Shown here piece by piece: positions 37,878 through 63,060 of a DNA stretch of 64,000 nucleotides. The translations under genes were made by a program, and so were the position numbers. Origin of the DNA: Guyanagaster necrorhizus. Taxonomy: Eukaryota > Basidiomycota > Agaricomycetes > Agaricales > Physalacriaceae. Position 1 is the first letter of the stretch. Every line of letters starts with the position of its first letter. Under the pieces are notes generated by a model, which ran no database searches, was not told where the DNA came from, and worked only from the letters and a program-made list of their open reading frames with translations. The stretch covers positions 101,552-165,551 of the forward strand of contig NW_025064924.1 of assembly GCF_019112545.1 (NCBI RefSeq), in the 5' to 3' direction.

Positions 37878-39196
37878 TTACACCGCAAACATAAAATCTT
37901 CCAAGTCTTGCTCCAACTTCACGACCAAGGGGTCTTCTGCAGGCTTTTTCACCGTTCGCTTGGTGTTTGTAGCCGAAGATGCGTGCTTAAGAAGAGCCGC
38001 CGGCTTCTGCACGACCCGCGACTGTGTACCCGAAGTGGGTCGCATTGGAACGACTCTTGAACGCATCGATGCTGTAGTCACAGACTGGGATGTTGCTGGC
38101 CGTGAGCTCTTCATAGGAACCACTGGCTGACGAAGAGAAGTAGCAGTGGCGGGGCGCGACGTTGCTTTGTTGGCAAAAGTGATCGGCTTAAGTTTGGTAG
38201 ATACTGCTGTACCAGTACGAGAAGAGGGATTAGGAGTAGATTTGGTTGCAGACACTGTCTTTCCTACAGTTCGTGTTGGTGTGGTTCGTGCAGACGTCGA
38301 ATTAGGCTTAGGGTGGATGTCCTTGCGTATAACCCTCTTTGGACCGTCATCTTCTGTTATTAATGTCAACAGAGCGCTATAAACATGACGTCAAGGACGC
38401 ACCAAGGTCTGGAAGAGGTAACAACCTATCCCACGCTGACATGCCCAGTTCATCATCCTTTACCTCTGGCAGTGGCGGAGGCTCGTTTTCGTAGGGTGGC
38501 CCACGAGCAATCTCAAGAAGTGTCTTTCCAACGGACTTATAATCAGGGAAGTCAAAACCGAACGGCGGGACATAGGGCATGTCTGAGGGAAACATGAGCG
38601 AGGTTGAAGAAGTATAGTGTCTTGAAGCAAACTAACCTAGGGTATTGGGCGCCATGTACTCAACTTCATCCAGATCATCCTCCAGCACTAACTGTTGTAC
38701 CACAAGTTCGGGAGATCCTATGCTCACATCGCACTGCCAAGGATTTCCCGTGTTGATGGGCGTTTCGAAGCTCTTTGTCGCACTTCTGGGAACGCGAACG
38801 TGCCGCCTGAGGGAGCTTGGTCGAAGAATTGAATCGGGCGACGAAAGCTTATCAAAACTGAAGGTATAGGGTGTTTGGAACTGTACATCTGTGCGATTTG
38901 GAAAAGGCGTTTTGTCAACAAGTGGTCGCGATGGTGCTTGTTTGCCCTGCGTTCCTTCCTTGTCTTGTGCAGAAAAATAAGATATAGGTAAAAACTGAAC
39001 AATGCGAGGGTGACTCACTGAACTTCCCTCCATTAAATGGTGTCTGCAGGAGTGTGTTCTTGCCTTTCCCATGAACAGTCGCTGGGCCTCTGTTCGCGTT
39101 TTCGTTCTGATGCATAACGCGCCCGGGAGTCTTGGAAAGCATTTGTCGGTGCCCAATGAGGTCATTGTTTCTTGAGATTGGACGGGAGGTCAACAT
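37878..39196 (-). CDS. Securin-like protein (candidate)
   Basis: The protein starts MLTSRPISRNNDLIGHRQML and is largely disordered, rich in Lys, Arg, Ser, Thr and Pro. RQML in the first 20 residues fits a destruction box (RxxL). The segment LEDDLDEVEYMAPNTL followed across an intron by PYVPPFGFDFPDYKSVGKTL resembles the EDIEYMPPPV...SLGFD stretch of fission yeast Cut2. Later exons read DDELGMSAWDRLLPLPDL and KRVIRKDIHPKP, and the end is KLEQDLEDFMFAV. Securins bind and inhibit separase until anaphase, and diverge so fast that only such short patches remain. I find no KEN box. The exons join with consistent splice sites. It could be another disordered cell-cycle protein instead. Confidence 0.5.
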
Positions 39197-39765
39197 GATG
39201 GTGGTGGCAAGGAAACCCGCTCCTCAGATTCAAAAGGTGCAAATCAACATCACATGACCGTGGCAGATTTGCCGACTAAAGCCGACGATTCCAGAACAAT
39301 GTCTGACGTCCGAGTCGCTTTCTCACGAAACCACTGAATCCAAGATCGGCTCTAAAGCCCAATGCTCCGCAGCTCAGAGACGGTGTCTATGGAGGCAATA
39401 TAACATGATGCCGTTACTGATCCACACCGTCGTCAAGTGGAGATGCTTCAAATCTGACTGCACATATAACCCTATAAAATGTGTCTACATTGGACGAACG
39501 TCATAAGGAAGTAATCACTGCAATACATAATATTTTATTGGTTGTGCATTGAAAAGGATCCACAGAGGCCATAGGCCTTAGGGAAACACCTGCATTCGGA
39601 GGTACAAATCATGTTGACCTCTGACGCAAACCATAAATTTGAGTGCGCTCACTGTGGAGCCGACATACTGTGTCTCTATTCAAACCATATCCGCAAGGCG
39701 CCTCCCAATTTTTCCGCTGCTGCATTCCAGCTCAGTCCGACATTTCAGATCATGAGAGAGGTTCC
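39197..39765. other. Gap between the securin-like gene start and the aquaglyceroporin 3' end
   Basis: Both neighbours are on the minus strand. Nothing coding is supported, and the right end is the 3' region of the aquaglyceroporin gene. Confidence 0.35.
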
Positions 39766-41108
39766 TTACCGCCTGTTAACAATACTTTCGTGTCCTTGGT
39801 AAATGAATACATCATAAAACATAGCAGCCACCTGTGCGCCTAGAATTGGTGCCATGATGGGGCACCAAATCCAATAATGACTAAAGCATGCCGGATTGAA
39901 TGTTTTGTTACAAAACAACGAAACGAGCTTACTGTCTGAACGTGTAGACGGCTTTCCCGTAGCCGACCATGGAGGTGAGAAGTCTTGGACCTAGATCGCG
40001 AGCAGGGTTGATCGCGAACGCTGTGAAAATTGTATGAAACGTGCGGAGGTAAAGTGTAATCCCACTTACACGTCTCCATGCCCAAAGAAGCTGTTATTCC
40101 GAGGAAGGTTACGAAAAGCACGAGAGGGACGAGGCCACTCGGTGGTGCGCCATTACGCGAGTCGAGCACAGCAAGTAGGACGAGTACAAGGATTGCCGTT
40201 CCCAGAAATTCGGAGAAGAAACAGGAGACATTCGTCATGTAGTCAAGCTTGACGGAAAGAGGATGTGAATACAAACATTTCAAGGACCGAGTGGGAAAGC
40301 GCTTACGGGGATTGTGCCGAAGTTTCCTGCGGTGAGTAGAGTCCTGACTCCACGTCCTCCCTCCACGATATCAATCGCATGGAAGTAATTGGAATAAACA
40401 ATTCCGGCACCAACAATTCCACCTAGTAATTGAGAAATAATGTATACTGTAGCAAAATTAAATGTTGATTCATCTCGCTAAAGTCAAACGGCCTTACCAG
40501 GAACTTTCTTCCACGGAAATCCGCGCCACGTAGCGAAAGCCAGAGTAATCTGGAACATAAGTAAACGCCACACAAGATTCGAGACGAGAAATGCGGTACC
40601 GCAGGATTGATATGACCGCCAGAAACACCACCACTCACCCATGCACCGAGTGCGATAGCTAGAAGAATCTTTCAATAAGAAGCACAACAATGACATGCCA
40701 CATCAGTACAGACCAGCTCCCCAGCCCAAGCATACTGAGCCCCAGTCCTGAGATGCAAATCCGTTGAGTGACCGCGCAGCTTCTCTTCAGAATATGAGAC
40801 AATTACTCACACCTTTGGGAGAGGACGCCACCCCTGTATTGGTGGACAAACCAGCTTGGCAGTTGACGCCGGTACCAAAGATAACGAGGAGCATCGTACC
40901 AGCGAACTCGGCGGCGGGCTCCCGGAGGATTTGGCTGTGGCAAGTTAGTCGACGTTGCGGACCTCGAGAGGTAGGCGTACCGATACTTCCACCACCAGTT
41001 GGGCTCAATCTGGACGTCGTGCATGGGCACGGGATCAAGATTGGACTCAGTAGGAATTTCCCCCAAGCTGGCGGAGGACTGGCCGAGTTTCTCTGAGGAA
41101 CGAGACAT
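39766..41108 (-). CDS. Aquaglyceroporin (MIP family)
   Basis: A membrane channel for water and small polyols. The start is [20 protein letters not shown]. An intron joins NWWWKYR to [20 protein letters not shown], the first helix. The first NPA motif is SGGHINPA, split by an intron and continued by [17 protein letters not shown]. Then come [20 protein letters not shown], a helix around [19 protein letters not shown], and the second NPA motif [17 protein letters not shown]. The Asp after NPAR is the mark of glycerol-conducting members. The protein ends HESIVNRR. About 300 residues. A TATA-like sequence lies some 55 bases upstream. It may matter for osmotic balance; its substrate range is not testable here. 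Confidence 0.92.
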
Positions 41109-41161
41109 GGGAAGAGACTGATACGCTGACTCTGAGCGAAAAAAAGACGAGCTCTACCGGG

Positions 41162-41168
41162 TTATATA
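41162..41168 (-). promoter_or_regulatory. TATA box of the aquaglyceroporin gene
   Basis: GTATATAAC on the minus strand, about 55 bases before the start codon. Confidence 0.55.
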
Positions 41169-42340
41169 CACTCCGTCCGGGACTTTTTTGCTAGTCCTGT
41201 TGGCCTCGTGGTAGGGGTGATGTCGTTTACCGTTATGCAGGAAGGCTGAGTCGAACTGTCGACGCAGAGAGAGAGGCTATATGTTATTTTTACGTTCGTA
41301 TCAAGTTTAGACAACCGAAAATCGGATCGAGGGCGCCATGCGGGGACAATACAGGGCGCGGTCCGATGCAAATAGGAACATTACGCAGGAACGGGTCCTC
41401 GGTTAGGACCCCACATGATAAGATCGAGAAAACTGTTCCCATGGGGTTTTCTGCGCAGAAACCCACGCGCGAGAAATAAGGCTTTTGTGGCTTGGATAGG
41501 CTTGGTGTAGGGGGTGGCCAACGGCAGTTTGATAGTCCCTGGACTCTGGGGCAACAGACCAGAGTTAGGGCGGGTTCAATTTGGCGCGGTCGGGTCATCG
41601 TGGACGAAAAGTCGCGTAATGCGTACGGCAGCGGCCCCTTTCGTGATGATTAAGCCAATACAGCGCGCCTAGAGGTGCTCGGAGAGAATCAGCAGTAGCT
41701 CGAGCACTGAAGTATCGATGACATCGGTGCGCCAAATGAACGAGTGTGATGATAATCGATGTCATACAGAAGCATCAAGATTGATCTCTACTTTCATCAA
41801 AATACTAATTTAGGCTTATTGCATGTGCCATTTCGTCGCAATCTTTCGACAATAAGTACAATGAAGTGCCTCTGGTCAGTAGCGCCTGAGCTTATCAACA
41901 ATTTCGTTAACATCGAGGTTAATGACTTATGCGTGCTTCATCTAAGGAGCAACGAGGGTATTTTGAGTCTAACGAAGCTTAACAGAACTTGGTTCTCACC
42001 AGCACCGTAGTCGACGGAAACAGCCCAACTGACGTCTTCCGCGGATTCGCATGGACGGTAGCCGTACTGGTAAGTCCAAGGCGGAATATGATCGGAGTAG
42101 AAGCAATATACCTCCCTTTGCTCAGCTCGCTTGAGCCAACAGACCTAATATTGTTTGCAAGGATCCGAGGAATCTTCCATGCTGAGCATCAGAACTGCTA
42201 TGTTCTGGCCACTTCTTCAAGTTCGCAAAAGCGGAAGAGCCAAAAAATGAGTATATGGACGAAGGCGTTCTAAATGGGTATCGTATGTGGTATAGCCTGA
42301 GCCATGAAAGAAACAAATGAATAGGTCTACCATGGAAAAC
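41169..42340. other. Region without a recognised gene
   Basis: Upstream of the aquaglyceroporin and downstream of the hydrophobin gene. Open frames on both strands carry no motif or splice support. Confidence 0.35.
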
Positions 42341-42850
42341 TTACGCGCCAACGTTGATGGGAGTGCAACCAAGAGAAACAAAACCGTTCTGTTGTTTGTG
42401 TCAACATTCACTTCTTCAAGAAGGATAGCCCGATACTCACGTAGTCGTTGTTGCCACAGCAAACGGGCTGGTTCGCACACTGGGTGGTGCCAAGACCAAT
42501 GACCGTGATGGGGCCGCAAGTTAGACTACTGCGGAGAGCATAAGTTTAGTTCGAGATGAACAGATATGCTGCACAAGAAGACCCACACTCCAGCGGTGAT
42601 ATCGCCGATTGGAATCCCCAGTAAACCGAGGACGTTCTGAGCGGCACTGGATTTGGGCTGATGAACGATATCGATTAGTTCGAATCGCTCCGAGGCAGAG
42701 AAGCACAGACTTGTAACACTGTGCGGATCCGGTGTTGCATTTTCCCCAGGACACGGTGGTGTTGGTGGATTGTTTAGGAACTACGCTTGTGGCAGCGAGG
42801 AGAGGCAAAGCCAAGAGGGCAAGAGAGACAGTTGAGAGACGAGAGAGCAT
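42341..42850 (-). CDS. Class I hydrophobin lacking the third cysteine
   Basis: A secreted amphipathic coat protein of hyphae. A 20-residue signal peptide (MLSRLSTVSLALLALPLLAA) is followed by a short mature protein, 111 residues in all. Three introns are inferred: GT donor after CYN with acceptor CCAG, the second before VSLTC, and the third in the CCGNNDY/NGFVSL segment. Cysteines fall at about 38, 45, 71, 84, 90, 91 and 104. The class I pattern is C-x6-CC-x(24)-C-x12-C-x5-CC-x12-C. All positions fit except that the second member of the first CC pair is Tyr (TAC) next to TGT. The TAC would be one base from TGC. With seven cysteines one disulfide cannot form as usual, so the gene may be drifting toward loss or the change may be tolerated. 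Confidence 0.9.
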
Positions 42851-43892
42851 TTGAAGGAGGATGTTGATTGTTTAACGACGAATGTTGCACGACTTGAGAA
42901 TTAACGTAGCCTTTTGTACCTTCAGCTCTGACCGACTCCAGGCGTGGAGATAATATTGGTTCCACTATTTTCAAGAACATAATCTGATCAGCATGACGAA
43001 TGATTGCCCGAACGTTTTGAGAGCAGCAGCGCCACAAAGGAGAGAATGTTGCGTTCACTATTATCAGCTTTCTATTTTCTGATTTACGAGACAATTTTTT
43101 TTTCTTCTGCTAGAATTCGTGGTGCAAAATGGTTCTCTGCGGGTTCCCTTCGCTTCAGAATTGAAAGTCGATGAGATATCTAAAGGAAGAATGGAATTAC
43201 CACTCTAATCGCAATGTCTCTCTGGCTCGACGATTACCTCCGGACATGACCTTGGTGGTGAACAAGTAAGTATGAGTCATCCTAGAAAGAGAGCGCGATA
43301 GAGCGAGTCCTGGATCTAAAAACCGGACTGGCGAGGGTAAGAGTTCCAAACTGGTTTGCGACTCTGAGAACTTGAAAGAATTTTCAAAGCACGAACATCC
43401 ACAATGGGGTGGGGATCCAAAAAACGAACGAGAACTTTTTAAAGTGTCCTCCGATGGTTTTGATCACCAGGCTACATAAAACGCTATCAATGACTTTGAA
43501 GTTCATGTAAAGCGCAAATAGATGAACCTTCGGGCGCACAACAGAGGATACGAGTCAAGCAGCGTTCATCGCAAAGTTGGACCTCAGCTACGTACAGCCT
43601 CAACTCTTGAGCATTCTGACACGCAAGATGAAGAGTCCATGAATGTCCGAATCCCGAAAGCCGAGTCGGGGATACGTGCCGATGCACTAGTCACTATAGC
43701 CTCCTTTCCCCTTTGCTCCGGCAAGGGGAGGACCCTCAAGTGGACAAGAAAAACGAAGTGGCGGAAATGAACAGAGGTAATTACATAGGGCGTGGAGATT
43801 GAACGGTTAACGAGACTTAGCGCCTAAGGCCGTCCGCCCTGAATGCTGAAGTACGTACCCACCCGCCCAAAGAGGGATCGAGAGTCCCGAAT
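42851..43892. other. Hydrophobin upstream region
   Basis: No gene seen. The promoter of the hydrophobin gene is here, but no clear TATA box is identified. The last part borders the dihydrouridine-synthase-like fragment. Confidence 0.35.
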
Positions 43893-44366
43893 TCATGGTA
43901 CCCCTCGACAGCCACCGAGCACCTTTATGTTGGAAAAATATGCTTCAAAAACCTTCCTCGTAAGCGTCCGCCACATTACCCACAAGAGCGTTAGCTTCCG
44001 GAGTCCTAGGAATCCAGCGTCTCTTCGGGAAGAGCAGTTGCCATGAGAGCAGCCAACAATTCCCTGACCTTTCTGTTGGGCGTTCTGAGCTGTCTCGAGC
44101 TCACAAGTAGTAGCATTGGAAACGGTCGTTAGACGGACATTCCAAGCTACGATTAAAGATGAGAATATTCTCGAAATCATCTTTATAGGCTCAAACATAC
44201 GAGCACCAGAGCGCACCATTGGTGCCAGAAAAACGCCATCCTTGAAGTCATTAAGAGTTAAATGCTCTATCTTGGCACGTTTTGCATTTCTAGGAGGGGA
44301 AGTGGAGGGAGCTCTTCGTGTCATGTTGAATACGTTGAGGCAAGCACTCGTCCTTTTTATCATCAA
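43893..44366 (-). pseudogene. Fragment resembling the N-terminus of tRNA-dihydrouridine synthase (Dus2-like)
   Basis: The start region reads MTRRAPSTSPPRNAKRAKIE and then LTLNDFKDGVFLAPMVRSGA. LAPMVRSG is the conserved FMN-binding start of Dus enzymes, preceded by a basic tail as in Dus2. What follows (MFEPIKMISRIF, VAWNVRLTTVSN) does not match the next Dus blocks, such as the region with the catalytic Cys. An intron (GTATGT ... ATCGTAG) could be cut out, but the next exon still is not recognisable. So only about 40 residues of a Dus-like protein remain, and the rest is lost or too diverged to see. Confidence is moderate for the fragment and low for the gene being functional. Confidence 0.4.
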
Positions 44367-45067
44367 CGAAGAAGAGAGTAAGAGTCAAGTGCGAGATGGA
44401 TCCCGAGAACGTAGGAAGACGCCATATACGTATAGCGTTGTCCTCTGGAGAATATCTGGATGAATCGTGCGTAACTTCAAAATACGTGTACCCCAGACAA
44501 TAACGGCATGTGTATCAGGTCACCTCCGCAGTGAGAGCAACGGAGCATATGCAATGAAACTTGGTGAAGCGGACGGTCAAGAAAAGGGTGTATTATGCCG
44601 TCAGCAAAGAATGTCAATGAAGAGATTCTGGGCGCAGCGCCGAGTCATTACACATGCAACAGTGGGAAGAGGTCGAAATACTTATTCAGTCAAAGCATTC
44701 CTGGATGTATGCGGTCGTAAAACACACAACTCTTGTGGCTTCGTTTTGGATGCTGCAAGCTAGGGTCGGTATACTTCCAAATAAACGAAAATGACATGGT
44801 GATAAGAAGGTGAGCCGTCGGTGCTAATGATGGTGCTGATGGTAACGGAAAGAGCTGTGGCATTGGCATCGTGACCCTCGTTGTCTTCGTACTCTCACCA
44901 CTGTCGTCCAATGACTTGTATCAATTATCTTGAATCTTTTGGCGGCCCCGACTGTTGCTCGTCGGTCGGCACATATGCTATCAGGGTCGAAACGTGGCGG
45001 CAAAGGCAGCCCTTTTCAGGCGATTCCGTCCGACGTTGGTAAAAGGTATACTCTCGTCGCAGCCACG
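44367..45067. other. Region without a recognised gene
   Basis: Upstream part of PhzF copy 2. A plus-strand frame at 44467-44763 has no splice support or motif. Confidence 0.3.
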
Positions 45068-46029
45068 ATGGCGGCGCTGCATTATACCACTCTCGACGTG
45101 TTTACAACGACGCCATTTCGAGGAAATCCATTGGCAATCGTCCATCTATCATCTCCAGAGTCATCTCACGTATCGCAGCAGCAACGAGTGCTTATCGCTC
45201 GCGAATTCAGTTTTTCAGAAACAGTCTTCGTTCATGACCGAGAAGAATTACCAGACTCGGGAGCCGTATTTCCCATCTCCATCTTTACCCCATCCCAAGA
45301 GCTGCCATTTGCTGGTCATCCTACAGTGGGTGCAGGATGTTATCTGCTATCGAAAACCGGCAAGGACAAGCTCACATTACGGACGAAAGCCGGGGACGTA
45401 TTGGTATCCCGCGAGGACGCGGGCGTGCGCTTGAAAGTACCTGTTGACTTCAAGGTGCATACACCATACTTGAATGATATTCTGAAGGCGAAGCAGCCCG
45501 CCTTGAAGGATAGCGACTACGTTAACGGCGTGGATGGTGCAGAGCCGGTGGTATGTTGCATTCCTCTGAAAAATCTTGCGTCCCCTCAGTAATAATCCAG
45601 GTTTCCATCGTCAAAGGAATGACCTTCATCATGGTCGAACTTTCTTCCGAAGAGGCGCTAGCAAAGTTACAGCCCTATGCTCAGTGGTTCAGCTTGCCAG
45701 ATGAATATCTAGGAGACTGGAAGGGAGCAGGAGGACCTGCCAAGCTGTACGCGTTTGTGCGAATGGCGGATGGGACGATACGGACTCGAATGTTCAAAGG
45801 GAGCTACGAGGACCCCGCTACAGGGTCTGCTGCTTGTGCTTTGGGTGGCTGGTTGGGACAACAGAACGGTGATGGCAACTGGGCATTCAAACTTGTACAA
45901 GGGATTGAGATAGGTCGGCGAAGCGAAGTCAGGGTATTCTCCAGTGTCTCTAATGGAGAGGTGGCATCCGTTGAGCTGGCAGGCAACGCAGTCCAAGTCA
46001 TGGAGGGAAAGATGCAGATATCTAATTAA
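45068..46029 (+). CDS. PhzF-family protein, copy 2
   Basis: Paralogue of the gene at 30037. The start chosen is MAALHYTTLDVFTTTPFRGN because it aligns with copy 1 better than the longer upstream frame. Landmarks are FSFSETVFVH with the catalytic Glu, ELPFAGHPTVGAGC, TLRTKAGDVLV, a 57-base intron after AEPV (GTATGT...ATCCAG) and VSIVKGMTFIMVELS, then DPATGSAACALGGWLGQ and the end QVMEGKMQISN. About 305 residues. The intron position is the same as in copy 1, so the two came from one gene. The stop lies 44 bases from the stop of the convergent transporter gene, giving the two genes very little 3' space. Confidence 0.88.
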
Positions 46030-46072
46030 GGGTATGCCGAGAAGTGCGTGGAATATATATGAGCTACTAAAT

Positions 46073-52027
<5,955 letters not shown>

Positions 52028-52528
52028 TGCGATGGGCAAATGGACCGTTCGAAATCCCAAGATGCTAAGAGTTATTAAAGCCTACAGAAGGACCAAAAGC
52101 AAAGAACATGCGTCATTCGGCAAGGGCTCGCATTCGCATGACTCTAAACGGTATAAATACATCGATCCAGATCACGTAGCCGATCGGAGTCGGGCAACCG
52201 CGGCAACACGGATGTGTTGGCGCTATTCGCTGACAGTTTCAGCGTAAATTTGCACTAAGAGGGGGTCCCTGTGGTGATGAGAGATGCAGCGATTTGTTTT
52301 GCGACGCGAAACAATCGCAGAGTTGGCTTTGAGGGAAAGTATCACGAATTCAACATCGTTGATTGGATGATGAGCTGAGTCACAGCTTATCATGCTGACA
52401 CGGGAGGTGCCTGCCTAAACTTAGCTCAGTGATGGCGTCTCCGCAGCCGTTCCCAGGTCGCTCCCAAGTGGTATCCAATACAAATCCAGTGAGACGTTCG
52501 CAGTAATGACTGCTTGTACTGTTGTACT
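52028..52528. other. Transporter upstream region
   Basis: Contains TATAAATAC near 52150 on the plus strand, read as GTATTTATAC on the transporter strand, about 125 bases before its start. The first part resembles the upstream of the deleted copy. Confidence 0.45.
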
Positions 52529-52745
52529 TGTTGGAAATCCTCGGTGTTGCGCAGGGTAGACTCCGGGCTGGTAAGGCCGGAAGGTATGAACTCCTTATTC
52601 TGCAGCTCCTACAGAGCTCGTATTTATACTCTCCAGGCTTGTATCTAGAATTTACTACAACTTTCTCTTTCTCTCGAGCTTACTCATCAACTCTCGGCAT
52701 GATGCCGGATTGCCCTTTCTAGAACTTTCCAGCAAAATCCCGACA
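52529..52745 (-). mobile_element. Solo LTR, copy 3 (217 bp)
   Basis: Same family in the opposite orientation to the other two; its plus-strand ends are TGTTGG...CGACA. A perfect 5-bp duplication GTACT flanks it (52524-52528 and 52746-52750). Its length is exactly that of copies 1 and 2. One end-sequence change (CCGACA instead of CCAACA) is visible. Confidence 0.88.
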
Positions 52746-53071
52746 GTACTGACCAACATATAACCCATTAATCTCAGAACACTTCTCTCACTGTCAAGTC
52801 GCTTCAAGGCTGGGCTATCAATTTGACATACTGGACTTCAAGAGGCTCCACATTTAAGTTATCTCAATAGCTGTGTGGTCTGGACCCACGAACCGTGTAG
52901 TACGTGCATGGCGAGGCCTGTGCCACATGTCATCATGGCATTGTGATCTCAACAACAAAAGAACCAGATGAAAACATACATATGTATCAGACAGTCAATA
53001 AGTGTTATTCAGATAGTAACACAGAGGGTGGGTTAACACCATACACCATAATACATCAGTATAGAACTAGA
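52746..53071. other. 3' side of gene B
   Basis: No coding sequence supported. Confidence 0.3.
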
Positions 53072-54474
53072 TCAATGTTTCACAGCGGCATTAGTCAATT
53101 TGGAGACTTCAACGAAAGCATCAAGCAAAGAGGGCACAATGAACGGGAATTTGCACTCCCTCCGAATGTCCTCGAGCACCAGCTCGTACTCAATCCTCTT
53201 CTGTCGTTCGATTTCAATCTCTACCTCAAGGGCTCTCAATCGGATACGACAAGCTGCAAATCATATGGGCATAAGAACAAGAAATTCTATAACAAATGCT
53301 ACGAACCGAAATCCTCCACAGATGAATCACACAAAGGGATGTCTGTAGCACCTGCATCTTTCAGTCGTTCCCTTATCTCTGCTCGCTTTGCAGCGAGGCT
53401 GGTGACCTCCCGGTTGAGATGCTCTAGCTCTTGCATTAATTGTGTTATCTCTTGTTCACGATAGACGCGTTTCGCCGGCGGTGGTGTTGACACAGAATCT
53501 GGGCGAGATACGCATATACCGGTCTAACAATACAGCACTTAGCATCAGTGTTTTTAAGTCAATGGAAAGGTTTACATGTGATGGTAGCATCTCTTCCGCA
53601 TGTGAGGGGGCGTCGTTGGCTGATAGATCTGCTTTTGGAGAGCACTGGCTGAGTGGCAGCAGGTTTGCACCGTCGTGGGAAAGTGGTGCCTAAAGAGGCA
53701 TTCTTGAAATTGAGTCGCTCGTCTTTCTGGGAATGTTGCTCTACTTACCTCTAATCCGGGTTCCATTTCAACGGCACTTTCAGTAAGCCTTTGTGATGTA
53801 GCATCCTCTGTTGAGCTCAGATTTTGGGGGTATACTGACACGCTTGACGGCTGCGCAGTGGGCTCGGATGAAGGTGAAAACTCTGCCACCTTGGCGGATG
53901 ATGCCGAAAGAGAAGGGCGACCTCTTCTCTTCAGAGAGACATGGTTGCAGTTGGTAGAGTTCAGCTGAGTAAAGATGATGTCCTTCAGTGTTTTGTCAAG
54001 TCTGTCAAGATTAGAACAGTAGTGGAAAGGGAAAGATATCTCACTCCTCTTTGTATACCATCTTCTGACTGAAAAGTTCGTGTCAGTGTGGATGACCTTC
54101 ACTCAGACAAACTCTTGTACATCAACTGGCCTGTTAAAATTTGCAACCAATCTTTCGATGGGCTCGCGATTTTCCCGACTAGAGTATGATGTAAGATCTA
54201 TTACCAGTGCATGGGATCAAGAAAATCAGGAAAGAAGGTAACGTACGCTTCTTTCAGTTGTCTCCCAGTACAGATCCAGGACTCCCGTCGACAATATCAG
54301 GACATTGGATGCCTCGGGGTGGGGAAGTGAGAGCGAAGTCAAGTCGGCAAGGAGGAACTTCAAAGCATTGTCCAGGCCTCCGGGGTAGAAGATTGCAGCC
54401 TTGCCGGGTAGATAAGTGACTCGAACAGTAATTACGATGGCACGACCGGAAACCATGCTATGAGAAAGAAGCAA
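53072..54474 (-). CDS. Gene B: unknown coiled-coil protein, paralogue of gene A
   Basis: Block by block this repeats gene A: SGRAIVITVRVTYLPGKAAI with a PGGL and a WETTERS exon end, then ILHHTLVGKIASPSKDWLQIL, then a Ser/Thr-rich middle with KRRGRPSLSASSAKVAEFSP, then AKRVYREQEITQLMQELEHL and RAEIRERLKDAGATDIP, and a last exon RIRLRALEVEIEIERQKRIE to IRRECKFPFIVPSLLDAFVE. The stop follows VKH. The start could be M at 54474 or the later MVSGRAI. The KRRGRPS patch looks like a nuclear-localisation or AT-hook-like basic stretch (GRP core). The function is unknown. It is head-to-head with the BEACH gene, 534 bases apart, as gene A is with the HMG gene. Confidence 0.72.
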
Positions 54475-55008
54475 GATTGAACACGGAGGTATATTGGACC
54501 GCTCCTTGAGTCAAGATCATAATAAGCCGCGTCGGGGGACAGGTATCAATTGTACTCACTGAAAAAACTGTTGTAAAATTGTCAGAAGGAGGACCAAATG
54601 TCTGAATCACCTTGAAGGAGAAATAGCAAGACCAAGACCAAGACGAGAAGCTCCTTGGGGAGGAGATGGGAGAAACTAGCCAAGTGCAGAACAAAGATAA
54701 TAGCAAGGCTTCGGTTTCACGGGCCGGAAGAATTGTCGTGAGAGATACGCTTTTTCAAGACTGAAGAACATATACATATACCGCCTGTGCACCTGTCGTT
54801 AAAAAAAAGACTCCAGCCAGCGCCTCCGCCAGTTTCCTTGGAGATCAAGTTACCGTCTTGTGAAGGTCGGGTTGCAACATAGTGGCTGTGTCTGACGAAC
54901 CCGTCACCATCTTCATCGTTTCCCCTTATTCCTGTTCGTATTTGAACGCCACAACGTCTCTCAGAGGCCAGATTCCTCTACAGATGAGATGATACGTGAC
55001 CGAAAACT
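54475..55008. other. Shared upstream region of divergent gene B and BEACH gene
   Basis: Promoter space for two divergent genes. Nothing else is seen. Confidence 0.4.
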
Positions 55009-62611
<7,603 letters not shown>

Positions 62612-63060
62612 AGTATCGTGATAAACGTCACTATGTATCTATGTATCATGATTCCCGAAAGAATTCACCTTGACATATATGTAGATACCTGTATCGTACT
62701 AGTTCTCCGATGTACCGTTTCGTCATTCATATAGCTGTGCGGAAGATGTCATCAAACAGAATTTGGACAACAGGCCTTGCGGCAGCCATTTTCGTGAGCA
62801 GAATGTAATAGTATTATAAGTTCGTTCATTACGTCTGAAGACAATTTCCACGGTGTAAGTACGCTGCGATGTATACGATTAAATTCTTGATACAGATTTT
62901 ACTGCCCTGGTCCGCAAATGGTCCGATATAAGGGATGTGTAGTGACGGATGACAATTGCAGACGCAATAATCTATTTTTATGAGTCAGTTTCTATCCATT
63001 TGAAGACCTGTGAACAAAAATGATCAAACACAGATAGCAGCAGGATAACAATAAGACATA
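62612..63060. other. Convergent intergenic region
   Basis: Between the BEACH gene's stop and the stop of a minus-strand gene. AT-rich, no coding signal. Confidence 0.35.

Noticed and set aside
39766..41108. MIP gene taken as a mark of the mushroom mating-type (HD) locus
   Set aside because: The MIP that flanks that locus is a mitochondrial intermediate peptidase; this gene is an aquaglyceroporin of the MIP channel family.
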